Shown piece by piece: positions 30,311-39,486 of a stretch of 64,000 nt of DNA (positions within the stretch are counted from its first letter, which is position 1; each line of letters opens with the position of its first letter). The stretch spans positions 1 through 64,000 of the forward strand of contig NZ_JAGGKM010000008.1 in NCBI RefSeq assembly GCF_017873715.1. The letters run 5' to 3'. Both the position numbers and the translations under genes were made by a program. This DNA is from Cytobacillus luteolus. GTDB taxonomy: Bacteria; Bacillota; Bacilli; Bacillales; Bacillaceae_L. The notes beneath the pieces were generated by a model, which was not told the origin of the DNA, did no database searches, and saw only the letters and a list, made by a program, of their open reading frames with translations.

Positions 30311-31903
30311 ATGACTGGAACAATTTATTCTTTAATCCCTCCTTTGGTTGCAATCTTAATGGTTATTTTAACTAGAAAAGTTTTGCTTTCATTAGGAGTA
30401 GGGATCGTATCAGCAGCACTAGTTTTACAATGGAACGCTGTAAAAGAAGGTGGGATACTGTTTTTCTTATCAGAGGCATTCAACTCCATTTGGAGTAGTT
30501 TTAAAGCCATCTTTGTATCGGAGGGTTCTCTAAACACTTGGAATATGTATATTGTCTTCTTTTTATTACTCTTAGGAGTAATTACTGCTTTCATATCAGT
30601 AACAGGAGGTAGTCGTGCATTTGGAGAGTGGGCAGGGAGACGAATAAAGTCTAGAGTCGGTGCTCAATTACTTGCTGCAATTCTTGGAATTATAATCTTT
30701 ATCGATGATTATTTTAATGCTTTAGCTGTTGGTCAGGTAAGTAAACCATTAACTGATCGTTATAGAGTCTCACGCGCAAAACTTGCGTACATTATTGACT
30801 CAACTTCTGCGCCAATCTGTGTAGTTTCTCCAATTTCTAGCTGGGGTGCATATATCATTGCCATTATAGGGACAATTCTGGCAACTCATGGAATTAGTGA
30901 ATATACTGCATTGTCTGCCTTCATTCAGATGATTCCAATGAATTTATATGTTATTACAGCTATTTTGATGGTTTTTGTAACGACCATTTTTAACATTAAT
31001 CTTGGTAGTATGAAGGGTCATGAGGAAAGGGCTGTTAAATTAGGAGAAATGATTGATCCAGCCAAACCTGTTATCGGAGACTTAAAACAGGATTTACCTC
31101 AAAGTGACAGAGGAACGATTGGTGATTTAATATGGCCAATTATCGCTTTAGTAATTGGGACTGTCGGTTCAATGATTTGGACAGGCTTTACCGCTACGGA
31201 AGAGAATAGAACGCTACTAGCTATCTTTGAAAATACCGATGTTGCAGCTTCTCTTTTATATGGTGGTCTTTTAGGTTTACTTGTTGTGTTTATCTTATTC
31301 TTTAATCAAGTTATGACGAAAAAGTCAATTTCGGCAGGTTTATTCTTCAAGGGAATTATTGAAGGAATAAAATCTATGCTTCCTGCAATCTACATCCTGT
31401 TATTAGCATGGATGGTTGTTGATTTAATTGGTCAGTTAGAAACTGGAGCATACCTTGCTTCATTAGTTGAAAAGGCCAATCTTAATATTGCTTATCTACC
31501 TGTAATTTTATTTATTGTTGCGGGTTTAATGGCCTTTTCAACAGGTACTTCATGGGGAACATTTGGAATTATGTTACCAATTGCAGGAGAAATTATGGCT
31601 TCAACTGATGTTTCAATGTTATTACCTGCACTAGCAGCAGTACTAGCTGGTTCAGTATTTGGGGATCATTGTTCACCAATTTCAGATACGACAATTCTTT
31701 CATCCACAGGTGCAGGAAGTCACCATATTGATCATGTATTAACTCAACTTCCGTATGCACTTACTTCTGCAATCATTGCAACAGTTGGTTTTATTGTAAT
31801 GGGTATGACGGGCAGTACAATTTTAGGAATTATGGTAGTGCTATTATCATTGCTAGTTTTTACATTTGTTTTTAGACAACAAAAGACAACGGTATTAGTA
31901 TAA
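30311..31903 (+). CDS. NhaC-family transporter under lysine control, probable lysine transporter (LysW type)
   Basis: A 530-aa polytopic protein of the NhaC Na+/H+ antiporter family, about 12 segments, with FIDDYFNALAVGQ (about residues 125-137) and SVFGDHCSPISDTTILSS motifs typical of this superfamily. The lysine riboswitch just upstream argues for an amino-acid, probably lysine, transport role; NhaC-type proteins under L-box control have been predicted as lysine transporters (LysW) in Gram-positive bacteria. TAGGAGG precedes the ATG. Confidence 0.88.
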   Translation: MTGTIYSLIPPLVAILMVILTRKVLLSLGVGIVSAALVLQWNAVKEGGILFFLSEAFNSIWSSFKAIFVSEGSLNTWNMYIVFFLLLLGVITAFISVTGGSRAFGEWAGRRIKSRVGAQLLAAILGIIIFIDDYFNALAVGQVSKPLTDRYRVSRAKLAYIIDSTSAPICVVSPISSWGAYIIAIIGTILATHGISEYTALSAFIQMIPMNLYVITAILMVFVTTIFNINLGSMKGHEERAVKLGEMIDPAKPVIGDLKQDLPQSDRGTIGDLIWPIIALVIGTVGSMIWTGFTATEENRTLLAIFENTDVAASLLYGGLLGLLVVFILFFNQVMTKKSISAGLFFKGIIEGIKSMLPAIYILLLAWMVVDLIGQLETGAYLASLVEKANLNIAYLPVILFIVAGLMAFSTGTSWGTFGIMLPIAGEIMASTDVSMLLPALAAVLAGSVFGDHCSPISDTTILSSTGAGSHHIDHVLTQLPYALTSAIIATVGFIVMGMTGSTILGIMVVLLSLLVFTFVFRQQKTTVLV

Positions 31904-31959
31904 ACCTTTAAAGAATGAATAGTATTTTCCTATAAAGTTACTAGTGAAAATCTGTAAAT

Positions 31960-31990
31960 AAAAGGAAAGAGCATAGCTCTTTCCTTTTTA
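31960..31990 (+). terminator. Terminator of the lysine-controlled transporter gene
   Basis: AAAAGGAAAGAGC pairs with GCTCTTTCCTTTT. Confidence 0.93.
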
Positions 31991-32022
31991 TATTAGCTGG
32001 AAAATATTTTTTGAATAATGTT

Positions 32023-32051
32023 TTGACAATTTAGACAAGTCTAGCTATACT
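32023..32051 (+). promoter_or_regulatory. Strong sigma-A promoter with internal palindrome, sodium symporter operon
   Basis: TTGACA (32023-32028), 17 bp, TATACT (32046-32051). The spacer holds the inverted repeat TAGACAAGTCTA (32032-32043), which could be an operator. Confidence 0.8.
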
Positions 32052-32151
32052 AACTTTAGATTAAAAAATCAGAAAATATAAAAAGTTCCGATTCTTAATG
32101 TAGGACATAGTTCATACATATAGAAGGAACAAGCTAAGGGGAGGTATTTAT

Positions 32152-33663
32152 ATGGATAATCGTCCACAATGGGGAACACGATTAGGTTTTATTTTAGCCG
32201 CAGTTGGTTCAGCAGTAGGACTAGGGAACATTTGGCGTTTCCCTGCAGTCGCATATGATAATGGAGGGGGAGCATTCTTCATTCCTTATCTATTCGCTTT
32301 ATTAACAGCTGGTATACCAATCTTAATATTGGAGTTTACAATGGGTCATAAGTACAAAGGATCTGCTCCTTTGACTTATGCACGAATGAATAAGAAAGCA
32401 GAATGGATTGGTTGGTGGCAAGTAGCTGTATCATTCGTCATTTCAACTTATTATGCAGTGATTATCGCATGGGCAATGTCATACTCTGTATTCGCGTTAA
32501 ACCTAAAGTGGGGGGACGATCCAAATGGATTCCTATTTGGTGAATACTTAAAGCTTGCTGAAGCTCCAGGTCAGGTTGGTGGAATTGTTCCAGGTGTATT
32601 TATTCCATTAATATTAGTATGGCTTATTACTCTAGGGGTTTTATTTAAAGGGGTTAAGAAGGGGATTGAGGTTGCAAATAAAATCTTTATTCCAACTTTG
32701 TTGGTATTATTCTTCATCATAGTCGTTCGTGCTCTAACTCTAGACGGGGCAATGGATGGATTAAATGCATTCTTCAAGCCTAATTGGGATTCAATTCTAG
32801 ATGGTAAGGTTTGGGTTGCTGCTTATGGACAAATTTTCTTCAGTTTATCAATTGCATTTGCTATTATGATTACTTATTCAAGTTATTTACCAAAGAAAAC
32901 AGATATTACAAACAATGCATTTATTACTGGATTTGGAAACTCAGCATTTGAGCTTTTAGCTGGTATTGGAGTATTCAGTATTTTAGGATTTATGGCTGCA
33001 CAACAAAATGTAGCTGTATCAGAAGTTGTTACAGCTGGTGTCGGTCTTGCGTTTGTCGTGTTTCCGCAGATTATCAATGAATTTCCAGCGTTTAATCAAT
33101 TCTTTGGTTTCTTATTCTTTGGAAGCTTAGTATTGGCTGGTTTATCATCATTAATTTCGATTGTTGAAACGTTTGTTGCTGGTGTTCAAGATAAATTCAA
33201 AGTTTCTAGAACAAAATCAGTACTAATTGGTGGAGGATTATCTGCCTTAATTTCAATTCTCTTTGCAACTAAGGGTGGATTATACTTCCTAGATGCTGCA
33301 GATTACTTTATTAATAACTTTGGTGTTGCTCTTGCAGGATTAGTTCAAGTAATTGTTGTAACTTGGTTCCTGAAAGAAGTTGATTCATTAAAAGAGCATG
33401 CAAACTCAATGTCTGACATCATGTTAGGTGCTTGGTGGAAAATCTGCTTAGGCTTTGTAACACCAATCGTTCTTGGATATATGATGTTTGATAACATTAG
33501 AACGAATATCGCAGAAAACTATGAAGGTTATCCAACTTCATTCTTACTTTACACAGGTTGGTCAGTAGCAATTGGAGCAATTCTTGTTGGAGTTATTTTC
33601 TCATTAGTAAAATGGGAAAAAGGAAAATTAGCTGTACCTACTGATAAGGAGGTATCACAATAA
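32152..33663 (+). CDS. Sodium-dependent amino-acid symporter (SNF/NSS family)
   Basis: A 503-aa LeuT-like transporter with 12 predicted membrane segments. The N-terminal WGTRLGFILAAVGSAVGLGN and WRFPAVAYDNGGGAF carry the sodium and substrate sites of the family. GGGGAGG is the ribosome binding site. Its stop overlaps the start of a 34-aa MetS-like subunit (TAATG), which argues for a methionine or alanine importer like MetPS of Corynebacterium. Substrate remains a guess. Confidence 0.93.
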   Translation: MDNRPQWGTRLGFILAAVGSAVGLGNIWRFPAVAYDNGGGAFFIPYLFALLTAGIPILILEFTMGHKYKGSAPLTYARMNKKAEWIGWWQVAVSFVISTYYAVIIAWAMSYSVFALNLKWGDDPNGFLFGEYLKLAEAPGQVGGIVPGVFIPLILVWLITLGVLFKGVKKGIEVANKIFIPTLLVLFFIIVVRALTLDGAMDGLNAFFKPNWDSILDGKVWVAAYGQIFFSLSIAFAIMITYSSYLPKKTDITNNAFITGFGNSAFELLAGIGVFSILGFMAAQQNVAVSEVVTAGVGLAFVVFPQIINEFPAFNQFFGFLFFGSLVLAGLSSLISIVETFVAGVQDKFKVSRTKSVLIGGGLSALISILFATKGGLYFLDAADYFINNFGVALAGLVQVIVVTWFLKEVDSLKEHANSMSDIMLGAWWKICLGFVTPIVLGYMMFDNIRTNIAENYEGYPTSFLLYTGWSVAIGAILVGVIFSLVKWEKGKLAVPTDKEVSQ

Positions 33664-33767
33664 TGGAATTAAGTGCTGTTGTAATGATGCTAGTAGGAAT
33701 GGTTATTATTTGGGGCGGTTTGGCTGCTAGTATTATCAATGCAGTTAAAAAAGCAAAACAAAATTAA
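33663..33767 (+). CDS. MetS-like small membrane subunit of the sodium symporter
   Basis: A 34-aa protein with a single hydrophobic segment (about residues 5-27) and a basic tail (VKKAKQN), overlapping the symporter stop codon as TAATG with GATAAGGAGG just upstream. Such tiny MetS-type subunits are needed for full activity of some NSS family importers. The coupling and topology support a real gene. Confidence 0.85.
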   Translation: MELSAVVMMLVGMVIIWGGLAASIINAVKKAKQN

Positions 33768-33780
33768 TTTGACAAGATAT

Positions 33781-33820
33781 TGGTGGTCAGTTTTTTAACT
33801 GACCACCATTTCTTTATTTT
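33781..33820. terminator. Bidirectional terminator between the symporter operon and lytH
   Basis: TGGTGGTCAGTT pairs with AACTGACCACCA; T-rich tails exist in the plus direction and the stem also ends lytH from the other side. Confidence 0.9.
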
Positions 33821-34809
33821 TTCTTCCTTCGTTCTGCTCTTTCCCATTTCTTTAAGTGAGGAAAAGGGTCAAACGACCATTCCGTGTATCCATTATCTTT
33901 ATACATTCCATAGTGAAGATGAGGAGGGAACTTTCCGGATGTACCAGGAGGTCCATAACCAGAGCTGCCGACTGAACCAATAATCATACCGGGTTCTACA
34001 ATTTGCCCTTCCTTTAAATCCTTTGCAAACCCATTTAAATGGGCAAAGTAGTGGTAGGTATTATTAATGTCACGGATACCAACACGCCAACCACCATATT
34101 TATTCCAACCTTTAATCTCTACAATTCCATAACCAGTCGATCGTACGGGAGTACCATATCCTGCAAATATATCTGTTCCTTCATGAATCCGTCGGCCGCC
34201 CCAACCTCTCGCGTCTCCCCACGTATTCTTATAACTGTAATTGAATCGAAGAGGAACTGGAAAGGCATTTTTGTCCAGGTCAAGAGTATTGTACGCTTTA
34301 TAAATTTTTACTTTTCCTAGAATGATTTCAACCGTTTTGTCTCGTTGGTAATAATCCCATAAAGCAATTTTTAAATTTTCATGATCATATCCATACCTGG
34401 ATAGGTAGTTAGCCATTGTATACAATACATCTTCGTCATTGTTTCGATCAGCAATTCCATCCCCATTTCCATCAAGCCCAAGTCCCCCAAAAATACTAAT
34501 ACTCAAAGGGTTTGTATCCTCAGTATCTGGGTTTAACGTACCTGACCAAATTTCGGGTTTAAAATAAATAGCGATAAGCCCTTCAGCTTTTGGTAAGTCC
34601 TTTCGAGAGCGGCGTAAGCTTCTTTCATATTGGTCAACCGCTGCAAAATAGTACCATGGAATATGGGTAACCGTCTCTGCGTTTTTATATAATAGCATTC
34701 GCTCTTCATAGATCTGTTGCTGGTCCATTTCAGAATTTGCAAATGCAGTTGATATCAATAATGGAAGTATAAGTGATATGATTAAAAAAGAGAGAATGAA
34801 CTTTCTCAT
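33814..34809 (-). CDS. lytH: Sporulation peptidase LytH (M23 family)
   Basis: A 331-aa secreted M23 metallopeptidase. A signal peptide spans about residues 1-24 (ending near TAFANS); a helical lysozyme-like region follows, and the peptidase domain holds the zinc ligands in IHEGTDIF and PPHLHYG. B. subtilis LytH (YunA) is an L-Ala-D-Glu peptidase that trims cortex peptidoglycan during sporulation under sigma-K. The gene is convergent with the symporter operon. Confidence 0.92.
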   Translation of the reverse strand: MRKFILSFLIISLILPLLISTAFANSEMDQQQIYEERMLLYKNAETVTHIPWYYFAAVDQYERSLRRSRKDLPKAEGLIAIYFKPEIWSGTLNPDTEDTNPLSISIFGGLGLDGNGDGIADRNNDEDVLYTMANYLSRYGYDHENLKIALWDYYQRDKTVEIILGKVKIYKAYNTLDLDKNAFPVPLRFNYSYKNTWGDARGWGGRRIHEGTDIFAGYGTPVRSTGYGIVEIKGWNKYGGWRVGIRDINNTYHYFAHLNGFAKDLKEGQIVEPGMIIGSVGSSGYGPPGTSGKFPPHLHYGMYKDNGYTEWSFDPFPHLKKWERAERRKKK

Positions 34810-35014
34810 AAGTAGCTCCTTTCGATGTTTTCATAGTATTAGTTTGTTGAATAGAGCCATTTTAATAAATACTAAATGATGGAAATTGCCAAAAATCAAT
34901 TTCTTGAGGTTCTAGATTTGGTATGATAAAGTGACTAAAGACACGGAACAATGTTGGATTCATCTGATATTATCGATATAATGAATTAAGAAATAATATT
35001 TGGAGTTGATTATT

Positions 35015-35941
35015 TTGGCAAAAAAAGAACAACATTTACGGAAACCGGAATGGCTTAAAATAAAATTAAACACCAATGAAAACTATACTGGCTTAAAAAA
35101 AATGATGAGAGAGAAGCAGCTACATACTGTATGTGAAGAAGCTAAATGCCCTAACATACATGAATGTTGGGCTGTGAGAAAAACCGCTACGTTCATGATA
35201 CTAGGTGATGTGTGTACAAGAGCATGTCGTTTCTGTGCGGTAAAAACAGGATTACCAAATGAGCTAGATTGGCAAGAACCAGAACGTGTAGCAGATTCAG
35301 TTGTACTTATGGGTTTAAAGCACGTTGTAGTTACAGCAGTTGCCCGTGACGATTTAAAGGATGGTGGAGCTGCTGTTTTTGCAGAAACGGTACGAGCTAT
35401 CAGAAGAAAAAGTCCACTAACCTCTATTGAAGTTTTACCTTCAGATATGGGTGGGGTCCTTGATAATTTAAAAACATTGATGGATGCTAAACCAGATATT
35501 ATGAATCATAATATTGAAACAGTCCGAAGCCTGTCTGACAGAGTAAGAGCAAGAGCAAAATATGATCGCTCTTTAGAGTTTTTAAAACGTGCTAAGGAAT
35601 TGAACGATACAATCCCGACTAAATCAAGCATCATGATTGGTTTAGGAGAAACAAAAGAAGAAATCATCGAAACAATGGATGACTTACGTGCAAATGATGT
35701 AGATATTCTTACATTAGGTCAATATCTTCAACCTTCGACAAAACATCTTAAAGTACAAAAATATTACCACCCCGATGAATTTGCAGAATTAAAAGAAATC
35801 GCATTATCAAAAGGATTTAGTCATTGTGAAGCTGGACCATTAGTACGCTCTTCATACCACGCAGATGAGCAAGTAAATTCAGCTCAGCAAAATAAAAAAG
35901 CTAAGCTTGAAGCACTAGAAGTAGAAGCAAAAGAAGCATAA
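35015..35941 (+). CDS. lipA: Lipoyl synthase
   Basis: A 308-aa radical SAM enzyme that inserts two sulfurs into protein-bound octanoyl groups. Auxiliary cluster cysteines are Cys40, Cys45 and Cys51 ([12 protein letters not shown]), and the radical SAM cluster CxxxCxxC is Cys67, Cys71 and Cys74. TTG 35015 (start [10 protein letters not shown], as in B. subtilis) has TTTGGAG 9 bp upstream and is preferred over TTG 35000 or 35006. Its target GcvH is encoded near 10 kb. A terminator follows directly. Confidence 0.96.
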   Translation: MAKKEQHLRKPEWLKIKLNTNENYTGLKKMMREKQLHTVCEEAKCPNIHECWAVRKTATFMILGDVCTRACRFCAVKTGLPNELDWQEPERVADSVVLMGLKHVVVTAVARDDLKDGGAAVFAETVRAIRRKSPLTSIEVLPSDMGGVLDNLKTLMDAKPDIMNHNIETVRSLSDRVRARAKYDRSLEFLKRAKELNDTIPTKSSIMIGLGETKEEIIETMDDLRANDVDILTLGQYLQPSTKHLKVQKYYHPDEFAELKEIALSKGFSHCEAGPLVRSSYHADEQVNSAQQNKKAKLEALEVEAKEA

Positions 35942-35967
35942 AAAGGGGCGAAAAGCCCCTTTTTTGT
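35941..35967 (+). terminator. Terminator of lipA
   Basis: AAAAGGGGC pairs with GCCCCTTTT, followed by TT. Confidence 0.95.
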
Positions 35968-36012
35968 GTCTGAATTGTGCACAGCTCGCTATCCATGTGC
36001 TGATTCTATTTT

Positions 36013-36825
36013 TTATCCACGATTATCATTGGTTCTATATAAATTTTCATTTTCTTCGGGTTTGTAGATGTCATAATCCCCTAATCCACCTAATCCGTGC
36101 GGTGTTGTATGACCATCATCTATCATTTTGTTGTTACCGTTTTGTTGCATGATATTGTGTTTATCAGCATCTTCTTCCCCTGCACGCTTCTCATATTCAT
36201 CATTCATGCCGCCAGTGATTTCTCCATTCTCATTTTCCCCTGTACTTATTTTTCTACCTTGTGGAGACTCGAGCATTCTTGAGATTGTTGATTCAAGAAT
36301 TTGGTCCACATCACGAGCATTTGTATCGAGTAATCCAAATCGTTCTATGTCTCTTATTAATACGGGATTATCTGAAACGTAAACGTGATACCATCTAGGA
36401 ACAACAGATAAAGCAGATTTTTTTACTTGGTCTGCTGTTTCAAAGCGATTTTCTGAATCAGTCTCATATACAACAAGTACTTCTTCATCTGTAACTAAAG
36501 TGGCTGCTTCATTTACATTTGGTAACGTTGTACTAATTTTACTTATTAAATCTGCTACCACTTCTCTGTTTAACGTTGGCAAGTTGTTATATGTTCTTGT
36601 CTCTCCAGGAACAGGGCTCTTTTGGTGACGGACATAACCAAAATTTGATTGCTCATCACCGCTATTTAAAATACCATCATCATTGTATATTTCATTTCTA
36701 TCCTGTTGATTTATTGTATATCCACTTTCCTCATATACTTCTGCTTCATTCGGATTCATACAACCAGTCAATGCTGCCATACAACATAAACCAGTTATGA
36801 AAAATGTCTTCTTCAATTTGAGCAC
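36013..36825 (-). CDS. yutC: Sporulation lipoprotein, YhcN/YlaJ family (YutC)
   Basis: A 270-aa lipoprotein. The signal peptide ends with lipobox AALTGC (Cys22). The central region (about 75-185, with AATLVTDEEVLVVYET and SVVPRWYHVYVSD) is the YhcN/YlaJ domain, found in germination- and sporulation-related lipoproteins. The C-terminal 80 residues are polar, rich in Asn, Glu and Gly, and probably disordered. It is convergent with lipA and occupies the position of yutC in B. subtilis. Confidence 0.88.
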   Translation of the reverse strand: MLKLKKTFFITGLCCMAALTGCMNPNEAEVYEESGYTINQQDRNEIYNDDGILNSGDEQSNFGYVRHQKSPVPGETRTYNNLPTLNREVVADLISKISTTLPNVNEAATLVTDEEVLVVYETDSENRFETADQVKKSALSVVPRWYHVYVSDNPVLIRDIERFGLLDTNARDVDQILESTISRMLESPQGRKISTGENENGEITGGMNDEYEKRAGEEDADKHNIMQQNGNNKMIDDGHTTPHGLGGLGDYDIYKPEENENLYRTNDNRG

Positions 36826-36959
36826 CCCCTCAATCTTATAATGACCGATTTTTGATTTTTTTCTCTTAGCAATTGATGGTGAATAGGATATAATTTATGG
36901 TAAAGTAATGGTAAGCTTGTATTGGATAGGATTAGAGCTCTTAAAGAGGTGAGAATCAT

Positions 36960-37235
36960 TTGATTTGTATAAATAATATTTGTTATGAATTACTTGAAGA
37001 TACTAAAAATGGATTTAATGAAGAAGCTTTTAAAGCGAGGTACAGTGAAATTCTTAATAAGTATGATTACATAGTAGGTGACTGGGGTTATAGTCAATTG
37101 AGGCTTCGTGGATTTTATGAAGATCAAAATCAAAAGGCTAGCTATGATACCAAAATCAGTACGCTGTCGGAATATTTATATGAATACTGTAATTTTGGTT
37201 GTGCTTACTTTGTTTTACGAAGAGTTAAAAAGTAA
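36960..37235 (+). CDS. yutD: YutD family protein
   Basis: A 91-aa protein of the YutD-like family. ICYELLEDTKNGFNEEAFKA and DYIVGDWGYSQLRLRGFY are characteristic. The start is TTG 36960 with AAAGAGGTGAG upstream. Shorter than B. subtilis YutD (about 100 aa) by a C-terminal tail. Function unknown; it is strongly conserved in Bacillaceae. Confidence 0.88.
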   Translation: MICINNICYELLEDTKNGFNEEAFKARYSEILNKYDYIVGDWGYSQLRLRGFYEDQNQKASYDTKISTLSEYLYEYCNFGCAYFVLRRVKK

Positions 37236-37282
37236 AAAACTGATGCGAGAAGATGAATGTCTTCTGGTGCATCAGTTTTTTA
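37234..37282 (+). terminator. Long hairpin terminator of yutD
   Basis: AAAAACTGATGC pairs with GCATCAGTTTTT; an inner AGAAGA/TCTTCT stem is visible. Confidence 0.9.
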
Positions 37283-37295
37283 CTTTTTATGTTAC

Positions 37296-37592
37296 TTACT
37301 GTTTGTCCACATATGGTTGCTCTAGGCTAACATCTGGGTCATCGTGTGTAGGGTGAGCACCTGGAAATTGACGTGGCAAGTTCTCGTGAAATGCTTTAGC
37401 CTCATAGTTAAATGCGCTATAATACCGTTGTCCTTCTTCCCAAGGTTCACTTTTATTAAAGACAGGTTCATGAAGCCCTCTTGGTGAGCCATACGGTCCT
37501 TCTGGTAAATCTTCAACGGTTAAAAAATTGTGCATCGTTTCAACATTTGAAAAGTCAGTATAAGCTTCTTCCTCTTTGTCCTTCCTAGCCAT
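37296..37592 (-). CDS. Conserved small cytosolic protein of unknown function
   Basis: A 98-aa acidic protein by ATG 37592, which has GAAGGAGGGG upstream (TTG 37595 just before is less likely). Near the C-terminus ENLPRQFPGAHPTHDDPD is Pro/His-rich; no hydrophobic segment or catalytic motif is seen. I believe it has homologues in other Bacillaceae annotated only as cytosolic protein. It shares the yutD terminator region convergently. Confidence 0.7.
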   Translation of the reverse strand: MARKDKEEEAYTDFSNVETMHNFLTVEDLPEGPYGSPRGLHEPVFNKSEPWEEGQRYYSAFNYEAKAFHENLPRQFPGAHPTHDDPDVSLEQPYVDKQ

Positions 37593-37672
37593 CAATGCCC
37601 CTCCTTCTTCACCTAGTATTAATTAGGTTATCCGAAAAGAAGGACATCTTTAGTGGTATTTTTAGTTAGACA

Positions 37673-37939
37673 TTAAACTACTTCATATAAAAAGGATTTT
37701 AACTCTTCAGCTTCCTCTTCTGACAAATTATAGGCATGCTCAATATAACCAGGCTCATCAAGGTCATCGGTTCCAATAATGGCAAACCTATTGCTTTGAA
37801 TATCAAGAACAAGTGACTTACCATAGTATCGATCAGACTTTATAATTGCTAAGTCAAAGCGTTGTGTATCTCCCATAAAGCTAATAAATCTTGTTTTTGT
37901 CTCAACTGTATCATCATATAGAAAGAATCTTTCACCCAT
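37673..37939 (-). CDS. DUF3055 family protein
   Basis: An 88-aa protein, start ATG 37939 (AAAGGGG 9 bp upstream), giving MGERFFLYDDTVETKTRFIS. The sequence FDLAIIKSDRYYGKSLVLD and the acidic C-terminal helix match the DUF3055 family of Firmicutes. Function unknown. It is divergent from the EAL-domain gene. Confidence 0.85.
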   Translation of the reverse strand: MGERFFLYDDTVETKTRFISFMGDTQRFDLAIIKSDRYYGKSLVLDIQSNRFAIIGTDDLDEPGYIEHAYNLSEEEAEELKSFLYEVV

Positions 37940-38152
37940 GTTTTTAAACCCCTTTATGTGCAATCAATTTTATTCTCACCTTTTATCATAACAAAGTGGC
38001 TCCTAAAGTTAAATTGTAAACAGTGATACAACTATATTTTGAAAAATATAACAATTATAGAAATTTTTTTTGGAGAAAAAAATCGAAATTACTCATTTTA
38101 TGATAAAATAAGAGAAGAAGCGGCTTTGTCAGAAGGGGTGGATAGATATTCC

Positions 38153-39448
38153 ATGTTTACATCAACATATACTGTTCGTTCTCACATCAAAAAGTGGAGT
38201 AAAATCGTACTTCCACATCGTTACTTAAGATATTATCCACCCGTTTTTACTCTTAGAAACCCTTTAGTTTCTGGGATAAAACGTGCGTTTAAGCAGGATG
38301 ACCAAGTGGTAGTTATTGCCTTCAATTTAGCTAATTTACATGAATTGGCTGATTTATTAGGATACAAGCAAATAAATAAATGTAAGAATTCGATAAAAGT
38401 AATATTTAAAAAAGTTGTACAGGAGTTAGTACATCGAGATGATGTTATTGCTTTAAGCAATTTTAATAATGAAGATATAGGTCTTCTTCTAAAAGTAGAT
38501 CCGAAAAAAACAAGTGTATCGGATATAGAAACCCTTGTCCATAAATTGAAAAAGACTGTTAATCGTCGTTTAGGGGAACAATATCCCCAATTAAAAATTA
38601 TCTACCATACTGGCTACATGTTTATTGAAAAGAAGTATGAAGTAGAAGCATCTTTCCAAAAAGCATGGCAACTAGCCATTGCAATGGCTGAAAAAAGAGT
38701 AACTTCAGAATACAACGAAATGCTTTTTGACATTAATAAAATAATAGAAGAAAAAGGGTTATCATTATTAGCGCAACCTATTATTGATGTGTCAACAAAT
38801 GAAATTCAAGCTTGGGAAATGCTTACACGTGGACCCAAAGGGACTTCCCTAGAAAACCCATTATCGTTATTTTCCGTGGCTAGACAAACTGGAAAGCTTT
38901 TTGAACTTGAAATGATTGTGCTTGAAAAAGCATTCAAACAAGTGGTAGATACAGGGTGTAGACAAAATATCTTTATTAATTTTACTCCTGTTACTTTAGG
39001 CAACCCGAGACTCATTCGTGAAGTGAATAAATTCTTAATAAAATACAGTGAAATTAATCCAAAGAGAATTATTCTTGAAATAACCGAGAGAGATTCAATT
39101 GAAGGTGAGACCTTTTTTACTGGAAATATTAAAAAACTTCGTGCCTTAGGATTTAGATTGGCAATTGATGATACTGGTGCTGGGTATGCAAGCTTGCACA
39201 CCATTAGTGAAATTATGCCAGAGATTATTAAAATTGATCGTTCTGTTATTCAAAATATCGATACGAACAAAGTGAAAGAATCGATGCTTAAGGGACTGTT
39301 ACTCATTGCAAAAGAAACCGGAGCCTTAGTGGTAGCTGAAGGTATTGAAAATGAGAGTGAAGCTGCAGTACTAACAAGAAACAAAGTTGATCTTGCACAA
39401 GGCTATTTTTATGCTCGGCCAGGAAATTTACTAGAGAAAATATCCTAG
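38153..39448 (+). CDS. EAL-domain protein with degenerate GGDEF-like region
   Basis: A 431-aa protein by ATG 38153, with GAAGGGGTGG upstream; an open frame extends back to TTG 38039 but without a ribosome binding site. An N-terminal region (about 40-195) resembles a GGDEF fold lacking GGDEF, and the C-terminal EAL domain (about 200-430) has EML in place of EAL but keeps the Glu, FINF Asn, LEITE Glu, IDD Asp, KID Lys and EGIE Glu residues and AQGY. It probably degrades cyclic-di-GMP. No membrane segment. Confidence 0.87.
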   Translation: MFTSTYTVRSHIKKWSKIVLPHRYLRYYPPVFTLRNPLVSGIKRAFKQDDQVVVIAFNLANLHELADLLGYKQINKCKNSIKVIFKKVVQELVHRDDVIALSNFNNEDIGLLLKVDPKKTSVSDIETLVHKLKKTVNRRLGEQYPQLKIIYHTGYMFIEKKYEVEASFQKAWQLAIAMAEKRVTSEYNEMLFDINKIIEEKGLSLLAQPIIDVSTNEIQAWEMLTRGPKGTSLENPLSLFSVARQTGKLFELEMIVLEKAFKQVVDTGCRQNIFINFTPVTLGNPRLIREVNKFLIKYSEINPKRIILEITERDSIEGETFFTGNIKKLRALGFRLAIDDTGAGYASLHTISEIMPEIIKIDRSVIQNIDTNKVKESMLKGLLLIAKETGALVVAEGIENESEAAVLTRNKVDLAQGYFYARPGNLLEKIS

Positions 39449-39486
39449 GCATTGAGTGACAGAGAAAGTGGAGGGTTTTTAAAGAT

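Noticed and set aside
30004-30375. Open frame of 123 codons before the NhaC-type gene
   Set aside because: It lies within the lysine riboswitch and its terminator; the structure explains the sequence better.
36097-36382. Plus-strand ORFs opposite yutC
   Set aside because: They are antisense shadows of the yutC coding sequence without ribosome binding sites.
38039-38152. N-terminal extension of the EAL protein from TTG 38039
   Set aside because: No Shine-Dalgarno before it, whereas ATG 38153 has GAAGGGGTGG at a suitable distance.
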